Assembly: GCF_034048115.1 (NCBI RefSeq)
Contig: NZ_CP139145.1
Coordinates: 2,294,001 to 2,358,000 of the forward strand
Direction: 5' to 3'
Source: Pseudarthrobacter sp. IC2-21
Lineage (GTDB): Bacteria > Actinomycetota > Actinomycetes > Actinomycetales > Micrococcaceae
DNA: 64,000 bases
Positions 9,511 through 18,461 of the stretch are shown here, piece after piece. Made by a program: the position numbers and the translations under genes. The notes under the pieces are model-generated. The model was not told where the DNA came from. It saw only the letters and a list, made by a program, of their open reading frames with translations, and searched no databases. Position 1 is the first letter of the stretch. Each line of letters starts with the position of its first letter.

Positions 9511-10698
9511 TTGACTGTTTCTCCCCTGGTCTGGGGCATTACCATTGTGGTCATTCTGGCCCTCCTGGCCTTTGATTACTTCTTCCACATCCGGAAAGCC
9601 CACGTTCCCACGCTCAAGGAAGCGGCCATCTGGTCCGGCCTCTATGTAGGAATCGCCCTGGTCTTCGGCATCCTGGTCCTGGTCTTCGGCGGCCCGGCCA
9701 TGGGCTCGGAGTATTTCGCCGGGTACATCACCGAGAAGGCGCTCTCGGTGGACAACCTGTTTGTCTTCCTGATCATCATTGCCAGCTTCCGTGTTCCCCG
9801 GGAAGATCAGCAGAAGGTGCTGCTGTTCGGCATTGTGTTCTCGCTCATTGCCCGCACCGGATTCATTTTCCTCGGCGCCGCGCTGATCAACTCCTTCGCC
9901 TGGGTCTTCTACGCGTTCGGCCTGATCCTGCTGCTCACGGCCGGGAACCTGCTCAAACCCGATGCCGAGCACGGCAGCGAGGCGGACAACTTCATCATCC
10001 GCCTGGCCCGCAAGTTCTTCCACACCACCGATCATTACGACGGCGACAAGCTCTTCACCATGGAGAACGGCAAAAAGGTCCTGACTCCCATGCTGCTGGT
10101 CATGGTGGCCATCGGCGGCACGGACATCCTGTTTGCCCTCGATTCGATCCCGGCGATCTTCGGCCTGACCCAGAACGTCTACATTGTCTTCACCGCAACG
10201 GCCTACTCGCTGATGGGCCTGCGCCAGCTGTACTTCCTGATTGACGGACTGCTGGACCGGTTGATCTACCTCTCCTACGGACTGGCAGCGATCCTGGCCT
10301 TCATCGGCGTCAAACTCATCCTGCACGCCCTGCACGAGAACAACCTCCCGTTCATCAACGACGGCCAGCCGGTCCCGGTCTTTGAAATCACCACCGGCCT
10401 TTCCCTGACGGTCATCATCGGCACGCTGGTCATCACGGTGGTGGCATCGCTGCTGAGCAAGGCAGGCAAGGCGCAGACCGCCATCAACAACGCGCGCCGG
10501 CACGCTGTCAGCTACCTGGACCTCGGCTACACTGCGGATCCCGCCGAGCGCGAACGTATTTACAACGCCCTGCTGAACGAAGTTCGGCAGATCGAGGAGA
10601 TGGACCCGAAGTACCGCAACAAAGCCAAGGACGTGGAAGCCATCCGCGCCGAGGTGGCCGAAGCGCACCGGCAACACGCCCTGTACCTGGCGCGGTGA
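9511..10698 (+). CDS. TerC/Alx-family membrane protein
   Basis: 395-residue integral membrane protein with about nine hydrophobic segments. It shows the family's acidic in-membrane motifs: KALSVDNLFVF near residue 80 and GGTDILFALDSIPAIFG near residue 205, whose Asp residues are thought to handle metal ions. The C-terminus is a cytoplasmic helical tail (RQIEEMDPKYRNKAK). The family is implicated in Mn2+ export and in metallation of exported proteins. The start is TTG 9511; no earlier in-frame start fits and no strong ribosome site is seen. The preceding Mn2+ riboswitch supports a manganese role. Confidence 0.92.
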   Translation: MTVSPLVWGITIVVILALLAFDYFFHIRKAHVPTLKEAAIWSGLYVGIALVFGILVLVFGGPAMGSEYFAGYITEKALSVDNLFVFLIIIASFRVPREDQQKVLLFGIVFSLIARTGFIFLGAALINSFAWVFYAFGLILLLTAGNLLKPDAEHGSEADNFIIRLARKFFHTTDHYDGDKLFTMENGKKVLTPMLLVMVAIGGTDILFALDSIPAIFGLTQNVYIVFTATAYSLMGLRQLYFLIDGLLDRLIYLSYGLAAILAFIGVKLILHALHENNLPFINDGQPVPVFEITTGLSLTVIIGTLVITVVASLLSKAGKAQTAINNARRHAVSYLDLGYTADPAERERIYNALLNEVRQIEEMDPKYRNKAKDVEAIRAEVAEAHRQHALYLAR

Positions 10699-10830
10699 CC
10701 TTTCCGCCGGTGGAGGCCTAGCCCGTCACCAGGTTCACCAACTCGTGTTTCTCCGGGTTGACCTCCACCGGCAGGTTCGGCCTGACATTGTAAGCATCCG
10801 CCGGCCGGGCGGATTGATCCCGCGGACAGG

Positions 10831-10862
10831 GCCGGCAGGGGCGATTTTACGCCCCTGCCGGC
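10831..10862. terminator. Strong hairpin, possible bidirectional terminator
   Basis: A perfect 13-bp stem, GCCGGCAGGGGCG (10831-10843) with CGCCCCTGCCGGC (10850-10862), around the loop ATTTTA. It follows terC by 130 bases and precedes the SDR gene. There is no T-run, so intrinsic termination is likely but not certain. Confidence 0.5.
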
Positions 10863-10949
10863 AGCACTGACAGGGGCGCGGAAAAGGACTTCAGCACCCC
10901 GACCTGGCCGGCTCTTGCCCTCCCACGCCGCGGCGCGTATGAGAGAGGC

Positions 10950-11746
10950 ATGGGTTCGAAGAGAAATGACCTCCATGGACGAGTGGCAGTGGTGACCGGC
11001 TCCAGCCGCGGTCTGGGGTTTGCGATGGCGCGGCTTCTGGGGCGGCAGGGTGCAACGGTGGTTTTGGCGGCCAGGTCGGAGGCCGGCGTCGCGGCCGCCG
11101 TCGAGCGGTTGGATGCGGAGGGGATCGCGGTGTCCGGACGTCGCTGCGACGTCGGTGACCTGGCCGACGTCGAGGATCTGCGTGACGAGGCCAGGAACCG
11201 CGGGACACTCGACATCTGGGTCAACAACGCCGGAACCTCCGGTGTCTTCGGGCCCACGGCCGGCACCCCGGCCGATGACTTCGCACGAGTGGTGCGCACC
11301 AACATCCTCGGCACCTTCCACGGCTCACGGGTGGCGTTGCCGGTGTTCCTCGACCAAGGCCACGGCGACCTCGTTAACGTTTATGGCCAGGGCGACCACG
11401 GGCCGGTGGCGCTGCAGAATGCTTACGCGTCCAGCAAACGGTGGGTCCGCCAGTTCACCGAGACGCTGCGGCGTGAAACCCGGGGCACCGGGGTGCGGGT
11501 ACACGGCATGAACCTTGGCCTGGTGATGACGGACCTGCTCGGGCGGGTCACGTCCCAGCCCGGCTATGAGGACCGCCTGGGCGGCCTGCAGGTCGTCGTC
11601 GGCCTATGGGGGCAGACACCCGACGACGCCGCGCGCCCGCTCCTGGACCTCGTCACCTCGGACGCCGCCGAGTTCCGGTCCCTCACCACCCGGACCCTGG
11701 TAACGCGCTGGACATCACCGTACTTGGCACCCAGGGCAAGGACTGA
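10950..11746 (+). CDS. Short-chain dehydrogenase/reductase, frameshifted near its 3' end
   Basis: Rossmann-fold oxidoreductase: VAVVTGSSRGLGFAMA (TGxxxGxG cofactor motif), RCDVGD, VNNAG and the YASSK catalytic Tyr/Lys pair. Substrate unknown. As written, the frame from 10950 runs to 12056, and its last 80-odd residues are antisense to the VOC gene. A one-base shift near 11695-11702 (one missing G in ACCCTGGTAACG) would instead give the tail GNALDITVLGTQGKD and stop at TGA 11744-11746, leaving a normal convergent gap. I therefore give 11746 as the natural end. A true mutation or a sequencing error would look the same. Confidence 0.75.
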
Positions 11747-11807
11747 CCGGGCGATCGGGGAGTCCGCCACTGCCGGGCTGCCGGGGCGTGCCGTTGTGCG
11801 GGATCAG

Positions 11808-12635
11808 TTATTCCGACGGCGGCGTGAACTGGCTGGCAGTGAACTCCGCGCCTTGAGGATCCCGGATCAGTGCCGTCCGCGTCCATTCATTGTCGCTCTG
11901 GCCCACAACGGTGGCGCCGAGGAGTTCGGCTTCAACCACCGTCCGGTCGCGGTCGGCTACGGTGAAAGAGACGTGCCAGTGCGGCGGTTCGCCGGGGGCA
12001 ACACCCGCGATCCAGGCGATTGCGTCCTCGAAGCCGGGCGGGGCGTCCAGCCCTGACTGCCGTGCCCGGATGTCCGGATCAGCTGTGGCCTCCAAATGAT
12101 CCCCATAGCCGGGCCTGCGGATCATCAGCCCGAAGCCGAGGTTGTCCACTTCCCAACCGAAAGCCTGCTCATAGAAGGCAACCGCTCCGTCCGGGTCCGG
12201 GGTGTGCAGATCGCTGAAATTCCAGCTGCCTGGCTGGTTGACAACTTGTGCCCCCAGACGCAGCCTGGCTTGCCAAATGCGGAACTCGGCGCCGCCGGGA
12301 TCGATCAGCGCCGCACTTCGGCCGCCCTCCCCCGCATCGGCGGCCGCCGCGCTCACCCTGGCGCCGGCGTCGGCTAACCGCATCACTGCCGCATCCGCAT
12401 CGTCAACGGACACGTAGGTATTCCACCTTGCGGCAGCCCCCTGGGCGCCGCCCATCCCGCAGACGTCCTGGCCGTCGAGTGTGCCGATCAGGTAGCGCCC
12501 GGGGGCTCCCGGCGGCATGACGTCCCGGAAGGCCCAGCCGAAAAGTCCACTGTAGAACTCGACGGCGGCCTCGACGTCGGGCTGCTCGGTATCGATCCAA
12601 CAGGGGACACCGTGCGGGTAGGTCCGTGCGGTCAT
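11808..12635 (-). CDS. Two-domain VOC (glyoxalase/bleomycin-resistance) protein
   Basis: 275 residues made of two beta-alpha-beta-beta-beta modules. Module 1 is about residues 8-125 (PCWIDTEQPDVEAAVEFYSG, LFGWAF, ALIDPGGAEFRIWQ). Module 2 is about 140-270 (WNFSDLHTPDPDGAVAFYEQ, AFGWEVDNLGFG, IRDPQGAEFTASQF). Members bind metal ions or small ligands; the substrate is not predictable. ATG 12635 is used. It is convergent with the frameshifted SDR. Confidence 0.88.
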   Translation of the reverse strand: MTARTYPHGVPCWIDTEQPDVEAAVEFYSGLFGWAFRDVMPPGAPGRYLIGTLDGQDVCGMGGAQGAAARWNTYVSVDDADAAVMRLADAGARVSAAAADAGEGGRSAALIDPGGAEFRIWQARLRLGAQVVNQPGSWNFSDLHTPDPDGAVAFYEQAFGWEVDNLGFGLMIRRPGYGDHLEATADPDIRARQSGLDAPPGFEDAIAWIAGVAPGEPPHWHVSFTVADRDRTVVEAELLGATVVGQSDNEWTRTALIRDPQGAEFTASQFTPPSE

Positions 12636-12689
12636 GACTGGCTCCCGTCCATGGCGAAAAGCCTAGCGAGCCCGGCACCCCGGGCGGGA

Positions 12690-12703
12690 GGGACTAATGA
12701 CTC
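12690..12703 (+). promoter_or_regulatory. DosR-like box upstream of the hemerythrin gene
   Basis: GGGACTAATGACTC, two bases different from the 49213 site, and within three of the DosR core. It lies inside a GGGAG...CTCCC inverted repeat, 63 bases before the hemerythrin ATG. Role is inferred. Confidence 0.4.
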
Positions 12704-12765
12704 TCCCGTCGGTCTGGGCGGCGGCGCACAGTTGAGGAACGCGCAGGAGTCAGGAGTCAGGGACC

Positions 12766-13293
12766 ATGGAAGAAAGCAAGGACGAGGCCGCCGAAGCACA
12801 CGCGCTCCAGGCAGTCGAGCGCCATCATGCTGCGATGCTGAAGCAGCTCACCGGGCTGGTAGCTGCGCTGATGGCGGCCGTTGAGGCCAGCGATGCCGCT
12901 ACCGAGGGCGTTGCCCGCGCGAAGCTCTTGGATTGGTGTGAGAACGAGCTTGTTCCGCATGCCTTGGCCGAAGAAGGTCCCTTGTACGGCGGGCCGCGCG
13001 CCACCCCGGAGGGGAGGCTGCTGGTCGAGGGGATGCTGGCCGAGCACCGGGTGATCGTCAGTCTTGTGGAGGAACTGCGGACGTCCACCGGCCTTGCTGC
13101 GGCAGTGGCGGGCGCCATCATCCAGCGTTTGTTTGCGCTGCATCTGGAGAAGGAAAACGGCCTCCTGATGCCTTTTATTGCCGCTTCCCCGGACATGTCC
13201 CTAGCCGAGGCAGTGGAGGGGTTGCATGAGTTGGTCGGCGGAACTGCCGGCCACCACCCGGAGGCGCACGGCGCGGGCCACCGCCCTGGTTAA
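12766..13293 (+). CDS. Hemerythrin HHE-domain protein
   Basis: 175-residue four-helix bundle with the di-iron ligand pattern: ERHHAAMLKQL in helix 1, ELVPHALAEEGPLY in helix 2, MLAEHRVIVSLVEEL in helix 3 and FALHLEKENGLLMPF in helix 4. The family binds O2, NO or iron and is often stress-related. The C-terminal tail is His-rich (GHHPEAHGAGHRPG). GGAGTCAGGGACC precedes ATG 12766. The DosR-like box upstream fits a hypoxia or NO response. Confidence 0.88.
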   Translation: MEESKDEAAEAHALQAVERHHAAMLKQLTGLVAALMAAVEASDAATEGVARAKLLDWCENELVPHALAEEGPLYGGPRATPEGRLLVEGMLAEHRVIVSLVEELRTSTGLAAAVAGAIIQRLFALHLEKENGLLMPFIAASPDMSLAEAVEGLHELVGGTAGHHPEAHGAGHRPG

Positions 13294-13412
13294 CTTGCGG
13301 GCCGCCGTCGTTATGCGTCAGTGACTGGCCCGGTTCATTGACCTGCCGGTTCCGCCAGGCGGTCCGCCGGGCGTGCATGGGCAGGCCGGCGGTTCGGGCG
13401 GATGATAGTCCC

Positions 13413-13991
13413 ATGCAACGGATCATCGGGTGGCTGGCGTCAGTCATTATCGTCACGCTCATCTTTGGCAGCATCTATGTCACCCTTCAGCAGTTCGGCC
13501 GGAGGGCAGTCAATGCGGCACCGGCAGCGGCAGCGGCTGTACGGGTCCAGCAGCCGGGGTCCGGACCAACGGCAGTGCCGCCCCTGGAACTGACGGCCGA
13601 TAGCGGAGTCTTCGTCATGGTCTTCGGGACGGACAATAAACCCACGTCCAGCACAGTGGCCCTGCACGGGGAACTACCCGTCGTTCCTGCGGGCGTGCTG
13701 GAGACGGCAAGAAGTCTGGGATCCGACACCGTCACGTGGCAGCCCGAACCGGGACTCCGGATGGCGGTGGTGGCGCGGCAGGCGCCGGGAGGGGTAGTGG
13801 TCGCCGGGCAGTCCCTGACGCCTTTTGAGGACAGTGACAGGATGAGCCAGCTGTTCCTGGGGGCCGGCTGGCTGGGCAGCATGGTGGTCCTTGCCACAGC
13901 TTACGGTTCCATGGCCCTCATCAGGCGCCGCCAGGACATTGTTCACAGTGCCGTCTTGAAGGAAGGACCCCATGAACAAGACCCGGCTTGA
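13413..13991 (+). CDS. Membrane-anchored protein of unknown function
   Basis: 192 residues. An N-terminal helix (IIGWLASVIIVTLIFGSIYV) is followed by an Ala/Pro-rich linker, an extracytoplasmic domain of about 110 residues (ELTADSGVFVMVFGTDNKP to VVVAGQSLTPFEDSDRM), and a second helix near residues 147-168 with a short basic cytoplasmic tail. ATG 13413 is preferred over 13338 because it begins at the membrane segment. The gene overlaps the start of the next by 20 bases, so the two are probably co-translated. Confidence 0.75.
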   Translation: MQRIIGWLASVIIVTLIFGSIYVTLQQFGRRAVNAAPAAAAAVRVQQPGSGPTAVPPLELTADSGVFVMVFGTDNKPTSSTVALHGELPVVPAGVLETARSLGSDTVTWQPEPGLRMAVVARQAPGGVVVAGQSLTPFEDSDRMSQLFLGAGWLGSMVVLATAYGSMALIRRRQDIVHSAVLKEGPHEQDPA

Positions 13992-14610
13992 GGCGTTCAG
14001 CGATGGCGTGCTTGCCATCATTATCACCATCATGGTGCTGGAACTGCACACGCCCGAGGAACCGACGTGGCATGGATTTGCCGCTGTCATGCCCACGTTC
14101 CTCAGTTACCTGCTCAGTTTCGTCTACGTGGGAATTTACTGGAACAACCACCACCACATGATCCAACTGGCCGGGAGGGTCAACGGTGCCATCCTGTGGG
14201 CCAACCTGCACCTGTTGTTCTGGCTCTCGCTTTTCCCCTTCAGCACCCGCTGGATGGATGAATCCGCCTTCGTGCAGGTTCCGGTCCTGATCTACGGCCT
14301 CAATCTGCTCTGCGCCTCCATCGCCTACTACATCCTGCAACAGGCACTGATCCGCCAGCAGGGCAGGGACGGCGCCCTCGCCCAGGCCGTCGGCAGGGAC
14401 TGGAAGGGCAAGGCTTCGCCGCTGATCTACATCGCCGGCATTGCCACCGGAATTGTCCAACCGTTGCTCGGAATCGCCGTTTACACCGTGGTGGCGCTGA
14501 TCTGGCTGGTGCCGGACCGCCGGGTTGAGCATTTCGTCACCCGGGCGCACCAGGACGACGGCGTTGCTGACCAGGCCGGGGATAACCGCGCCCAGGGTGA
14601 ACGCAGTTAG
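13972..14610 (+). CDS. TMEM175 / DUF1211-family potassium channel-like protein
   Basis: 212-residue integral membrane protein with the family signature R-x-x-AFSDGVLAI at the first helix (RLEAFSDGVLAIIITIMVLE) and six hydrophobic segments (SYLLSFVYVGIYWNNHHHM, LWANLHLLFWLSLFPF and others). Bacterial TMEM175 proteins form tetrameric K+-selective channels. AAGGA five bases before ATG is a good ribosome site, and translation is coupled to the overlapping upstream gene. Confidence 0.88.
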   Translation: MNKTRLEAFSDGVLAIIITIMVLELHTPEEPTWHGFAAVMPTFLSYLLSFVYVGIYWNNHHHMIQLAGRVNGAILWANLHLLFWLSLFPFSTRWMDESAFVQVPVLIYGLNLLCASIAYYILQQALIRQQGRDGALAQAVGRDWKGKASPLIYIAGIATGIVQPLLGIAVYTVVALIWLVPDRRVEHFVTRAHQDDGVADQAGDNRAQGERS

Positions 14611-14662
14611 CTCTGCCGCCCGCATGCCTCGACCCGGGCTGCTTTCCTCGGCGCGGGGATGC

Positions 14663-15616
14663 CTAGGCTGAAGCCGCCTTCCTGTTCCTGCCTTGGTAGA
14701 GGCGGCGGTAGCTTGACGGCGTTGTCTTGAACTTGCGGGCGAAGTGCATCCGGAAGTTTGCGGTTGTTCCCAGGCCGGTCCTTGCCGCCACAGCCTGCAC
14801 CGTCAGGCCGGTGGTTTCCAGGAGCCGGGATGCTTCCGCCAGGCGCTGATCGTTCAGCCACGTCAGAGGTGTCATTCCTGCTTCGGCCGTGAACTTCCGG
14901 GCGAAGCTCCTGGGGGCCCAGCCGGCATGTTGAGCCATCCCGTCCACTGTGAGCGGCTCGGCAAGGTGCCGCCGGGCCCACGCACAGGTGTCCGCGAAGA
15001 GGGCCAGCGGCGCGGCGACTGCACGCTCCATGAACTGGACCTGGCCACCTTCCCGGTGAGGCGCCACCACCATCCTCCGGGCAATGCTGTTGGCTGCCTC
15101 AGTTCCAAAGTCCTTTCGGACCAGATGCAGGCAGAGGTCAATGCCCGCGGCCACCCCGGCGCTGGTGCTGACGTTGCCGTGGTCTATGTACAGGACGTCC
15201 GCATCGACGGTGACTTCCGGGTACAGGGTTTGGAGGCGTTCGGCGTTTCTCCAGTGGGTGGTGGCGCGTTTGCCATCCAGCAGGCCCGCAGCGGCCAGGG
15301 CGAAAGCACCGGTGCATACGGACACAACACGGACTCCGTTGTCCGCTGCCTGCCGGAGTGCCTCGCAGACCTCGGCGGGCGGATCATTGAGCGGTTCGTA
15401 GCCGGGCACCACCACGGTATCCGCAGACAGGATCTCCTCCAGGCCATTCGTCGCCTGGATGGAGAACCCGGAGGTCGTCGGCACCAGGCCGGGCCGGGCC
15501 GCACAGATCCGGAACGAGTACCGGCCCCGCTCATCCTCATGGCCGAAAACCTGCGCGGGGATGGCAAGATCGAACGCGACCACCTCCGGCAGCGCCAGCG
15601 CGACGACTCGGTGCAT
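14663..15616 (-). CDS. GlxA-type AraC-family transcriptional regulator
   Basis: 317 residues. The N-terminal DJ-1/PfpI-like domain (about residues 1-190: VVALALPEVVAFDLAIPAQV, VVPGYEPLND, SVCTGAFALAAAGLLDG) is followed by an AraC DNA-binding domain (about 215-310: MAQHAGWAPRSFARKFTAE, TPLTWLNDQRLAEASRLLE). Such proteins sense an unknown ligand. The start at ATG 15616 gives MHRVVALALP, typical of the family; the longer frame to 15826 adds unlikely sequence. It is divergent from the alpha/beta hydrolase, which it may regulate. Confidence 0.88.
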   Translation of the reverse strand: MHRVVALALPEVVAFDLAIPAQVFGHEDERGRYSFRICAARPGLVPTTSGFSIQATNGLEEILSADTVVVPGYEPLNDPPAEVCEALRQAADNGVRVVSVCTGAFALAAAGLLDGKRATTHWRNAERLQTLYPEVTVDADVLYIDHGNVSTSAGVAAGIDLCLHLVRKDFGTEAANSIARRMVVAPHREGGQVQFMERAVAAPLALFADTCAWARRHLAEPLTVDGMAQHAGWAPRSFARKFTAEAGMTPLTWLNDQRLAEASRLLETTGLTVQAVAARTGLGTTANFRMHFARKFKTTPSSYRRLYQGRNRKAASA

Positions 15617-15718
15617 AGGGCCACTGTACTCACGAAGCCGCCGTCCGGGCAGGATCCTTTCCATACCGGGCATTTTTGCCATGCATTTTCGGTGCGCGCG
15701 AGTGCCACGATTGGTTGC

Positions 15719-17071
15719 ATGACAACCTTTCCGGCACGGCAGGCAGAGACGGTTCCCACTCCCCCGGACCACCCGGCAAAAGGCGCGGCCCGCCCACCAG
15801 AGGCTGGTCCGGCCCCCAGGGAACACCCGGGCTGGCTCGTGGCCGCCTCACTGGCCACGGGCGTCCTCGCGGCCCTGCTCCTGGCCTTCGCCCCGTTCAT
15901 ACCCGCCACCGAAACCGGGATGGCAGGCGGCATTCTGGTGGGCCTTGGGCTCGGATGGGTCATGCTGGTTGTGCTGTCGGCCCTGTTCACTTCCCAGCCG
16001 CAAAAGTGGGTTCTGGTTCCGGCGCTCTTTATGGGCCTGGGCGGAATCCTTCTGCTGGCTTTCGGTGCCCCGGCACAGGATGTGTTCACCTGGGCGGGGC
16101 CGCCCGCACTGCTGGCGCTGGCGGTATGGATGGCATTCCAAGCCCGGCGGCAGCTTCGTAGCCGGGGCGGAATCGTCCTGCTTTACCTGGTGACCGCAAT
16201 GCTCGTCATGTCTTCCGTGGGCGCGGGCTTCGAAACCCTGCAGCAAGCGGCGAGCAAGGCGGTTTCTCCGCCGCAGGGGCAGCTGATCGACGTCGGCGGT
16301 CACCGCCTGTACCTGAACTGCACCGGATCAGGCAATCCCACCGTTGTGATCGAACCGGGGGCCGGAATGATGTCCGCTGACCTTGGTTGGATAGCGCCCG
16401 CTGTTGCTCGCGAGACCAGGGTGTGTGTCTACGACCGGGCAGGCCGCGGGTGGAGCGATCCGGCAGGAACCATCCAGGATGGTGCGCAGACAGCCGCTGA
16501 CCTCCGCACGTTGCTGGAGCGCGGGAATGTCCCGGGACCGTATGTGCTGGCTGGACATTCCTTCGGCGGCCTCTACGCACTCGCATTCGCCGCCCGATAT
16601 CCCGAAGATGTGGCCGGGCTGGTCCTGGTGGACTCCACCGCACCGGCATCCGCCCCGGCATCAGGGCACGGCACGAGCCAGGGGTCCGAGGACACGATGA
16701 AACGTGCCTCCGCGCTGGCTTCCATTGCAGGGCGTCTCGGGGCGGGAAGGTTGCTTGGGGCCACGCCCGGCCACCTCAAAGGCACAGCCGACGAGTACAT
16801 TCGCGCAGGCTCGTCGGCGCAGCAAGCTGCCGGGCTGAGGAACTTCAGTGATAAACCGCTGGTCGTCCTGACCGCAGGCACCGGCAGCCAGCCCGGCTGG
16901 GCTGCATCGCAGGAAGCCCTTGCCTCACTCTCGACGAACAGCCGGCACCGGATCATCGACGGGGCAACCCACACCTCATTGATCACGGATCAGCAGGGCG
17001 CGGCTGCGACAATCCGCGGCATCCTCGACGTCGTCGCCGCCGTGCAGACTGCCGGCCCGCTCAGGCCGTAG
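15719..17071 (+). CDS. Membrane-anchored alpha/beta hydrolase
   Basis: 450 residues. The N-terminal 190 contain about four hydrophobic segments (LVAASLATGVLAALLLAF, GILVGLGLGWVMLVVLSALF and others), then a hydrolase domain: IDVGGHRLYLNCTGSG, IEPGAGMMS (oxyanion region), nucleophile elbow GHSFGG and GATHTSL with the likely catalytic His. Only ATG 15719 gives a sensible N-terminus; the larger open frame upstream is antisense to the AraC gene. Substrate unknown. Confidence 0.85.
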   Translation: MTTFPARQAETVPTPPDHPAKGAARPPEAGPAPREHPGWLVAASLATGVLAALLLAFAPFIPATETGMAGGILVGLGLGWVMLVVLSALFTSQPQKWVLVPALFMGLGGILLLAFGAPAQDVFTWAGPPALLALAVWMAFQARRQLRSRGGIVLLYLVTAMLVMSSVGAGFETLQQAASKAVSPPQGQLIDVGGHRLYLNCTGSGNPTVVIEPGAGMMSADLGWIAPAVARETRVCVYDRAGRGWSDPAGTIQDGAQTAADLRTLLERGNVPGPYVLAGHSFGGLYALAFAARYPEDVAGLVLVDSTAPASAPASGHGTSQGSEDTMKRASALASIAGRLGAGRLLGATPGHLKGTADEYIRAGSSAQQAAGLRNFSDKPLVVLTAGTGSQPGWAASQEALASLSTNSRHRIIDGATHTSLITDQQGAAATIRGILDVVAAVQTAGPLRP

Positions 17072-17102
17072 GCTAGCCCCAGCACCCTCTCTAAGGAGTC
17101 CC

Positions 17103-17699
17103 ATGGCCGGCCTTGTTCCCGAGTATCTGACGTTCGACTACAGCTGCCGGTTCCGCGGTGTTCCCGGCGTGCACCACGACCCGGAGGACTACCCCGTGAC
17201 CTGGTCCGTCACCGCCAAGGGGACCGTCTGGGACGAGGATGACGACGGCGCGGACGGCACGGAGGTCACTGTCGGAGAAGCCCGCCTGTACCTGGTTCCG
17301 GACCCGGGCATCATCGATCTCTTCCTGACCCTGGACGCCGGCAACCCGGAAGTGGCCGGCGTCGGTGAGATGCTCACCCTCAAGCGCCCGGACCTTATCG
17401 AGGACATGGTCCTGGGCGGGGACCTGCTGATCGTTTCCTCACTGTGGATCGAACCGAGGTTCCGCGGCAACAAGCTCGGCCACGCGGTCCTGAAGGCGAT
17501 CCTCGGCACCATCGGCCGTTCAACCGTCCAGGTCATCCTGCAGGCCGCCCCCGCCCCCGCCGAAGGGGTCCCCGAGGAGGGCACCCCCGAGCACGACGCG
17601 GCCAAGGCTGCCCTGCGCCGTTACTGGGAAGCGTTCGGGTTCCAGCAGGCCGACGGCGACTACCTTGTCCTTGACGACATGGCAGACGTTCTGGACTGA
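17103..17699 (+). CDS. Hypothetical protein with GNAT-like acetyl-CoA fold
   Basis: 198 residues. The segment LWIEPRFRGNKLGHAVLKA near residues 115-135 resembles the acetyl-CoA-binding R/Q-x-x-G-x-G/A loop of GNAT acetyltransferases, and the C-terminal RRYWEAFGFQQADGDYLVLD also fits that fold. The first 60 residues are acidic (WDEDDDGADGTEV). AAGGAG eight bases upstream supports ATG 17103. No substrate can be assigned. Confidence 0.75.
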   Translation: MAGLVPEYLTFDYSCRFRGVPGVHHDPEDYPVTWSVTAKGTVWDEDDDGADGTEVTVGEARLYLVPDPGIIDLFLTLDAGNPEVAGVGEMLTLKRPDLIEDMVLGGDLLIVSSLWIEPRFRGNKLGHAVLKAILGTIGRSTVQVILQAAPAPAEGVPEEGTPEHDAAKAALRRYWEAFGFQQADGDYLVLDDMADVLD

Positions 17700-17846
17700 T
17701 CCACACCCGGCGGGCGCCCGGGATACCCGCGCCGGGACATTCCGGACAAGGGGCGCCCGATCCTCGGTGGCCGCCCTGATTTTGGCATTTCAAGGGCGCG
17801 GAGATTCTGCCAGAATAACTCCCGACGGCAGGTCAAGGAGGCCGCA

Positions 17847-18461
17847 ATGGGAAGAATCGTCGTGATGAACCACGTGACGCTGGACGGGGTGATGCAGGGG
17901 CCCGGGAGGCCGGACGAGGACACCCGGGGCGGATTCATCCATGGTGGCTGGGCCAGCCGCTCCGCAACGCCCGGCGACGCGGAGGCCAACGCTATGGGCG
18001 AAAGGATGGCGGCCGGGGGCGGCTTGGCCGGATGGCTGTTCGGACGACGTACCTATGAGGACCTGCTCAGCTACTGGAACCAACAACCCAACAGCCCTTT
18101 CGGCCCTCTGCTCAACAAGGCGTCCAAGTACGTCGCATCGACCACGCTCACCGAACCGCTCCCGTGGCCCAACTCAACGCTGCTGCGAGGCGATGTCGCC
18201 GTCGCCGTGGGCCGGCTGAAGGCGGAATCCGACGGCGTTCTGGCGATCATGGGCAGTGGGGAGCTGCTCGCCGCCTTGATGGCTGCAGACCTGGTCGACG
18301 AGTACTTGCTGATGATCCACCCGCTGGTGCTCGGCACCGGCCGGCGGCTGTTCCCGGAGACTGCGTACCTCGCGCTGCGACTTATCGAGAGCACCACGAC
18401 TGCTGCCGGCGTCCTGATCGCCGTCTTTGAGCCTGCGAGGGACCGAAACCTCGGGGCCTAG
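17847..18461 (+). CDS. Dihydrofolate reductase-like / RibD C-terminal domain protein
   Basis: 204 residues. The opening VVMNHVTLDGVMQGPGRPDE, GWLFGRRTYEDLLSYW and the late GSGELLAALMAADLVDEY and HPLVLGTGRRLFPE match the common single-domain dihydrofolate-reductase-like family. These bind NAD(P)H; physiological substrates are mostly unknown. AAGGAGG six bases before ATG is the strongest ribosome site nearby. Confidence 0.88.
   Translation: MGRIVVMNHVTLDGVMQGPGRPDEDTRGGFIHGGWASRSATPGDAEANAMGERMAAGGGLAGWLFGRRTYEDLLSYWNQQPNSPFGPLLNKASKYVASTTLTEPLPWPNSTLLRGDVAVAVGRLKAESDGVLAIMGSGELLAALMAADLVDEYLLMIHPLVLGTGRRLFPETAYLALRLIESTTTAAGVLIAVFEPARDRNLGA

Noticed and set aside
9412..10677. 421-codon minus-strand frame opposite terC
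   Set aside because: Antisense to a clear TerC gene and composed of low-complexity Asp/Gln/Val text.
12825..13196. Minus-strand frame opposite hemerythrin
   Set aside because: Hemerythrin metal ligands and ribosome site are on the plus strand.
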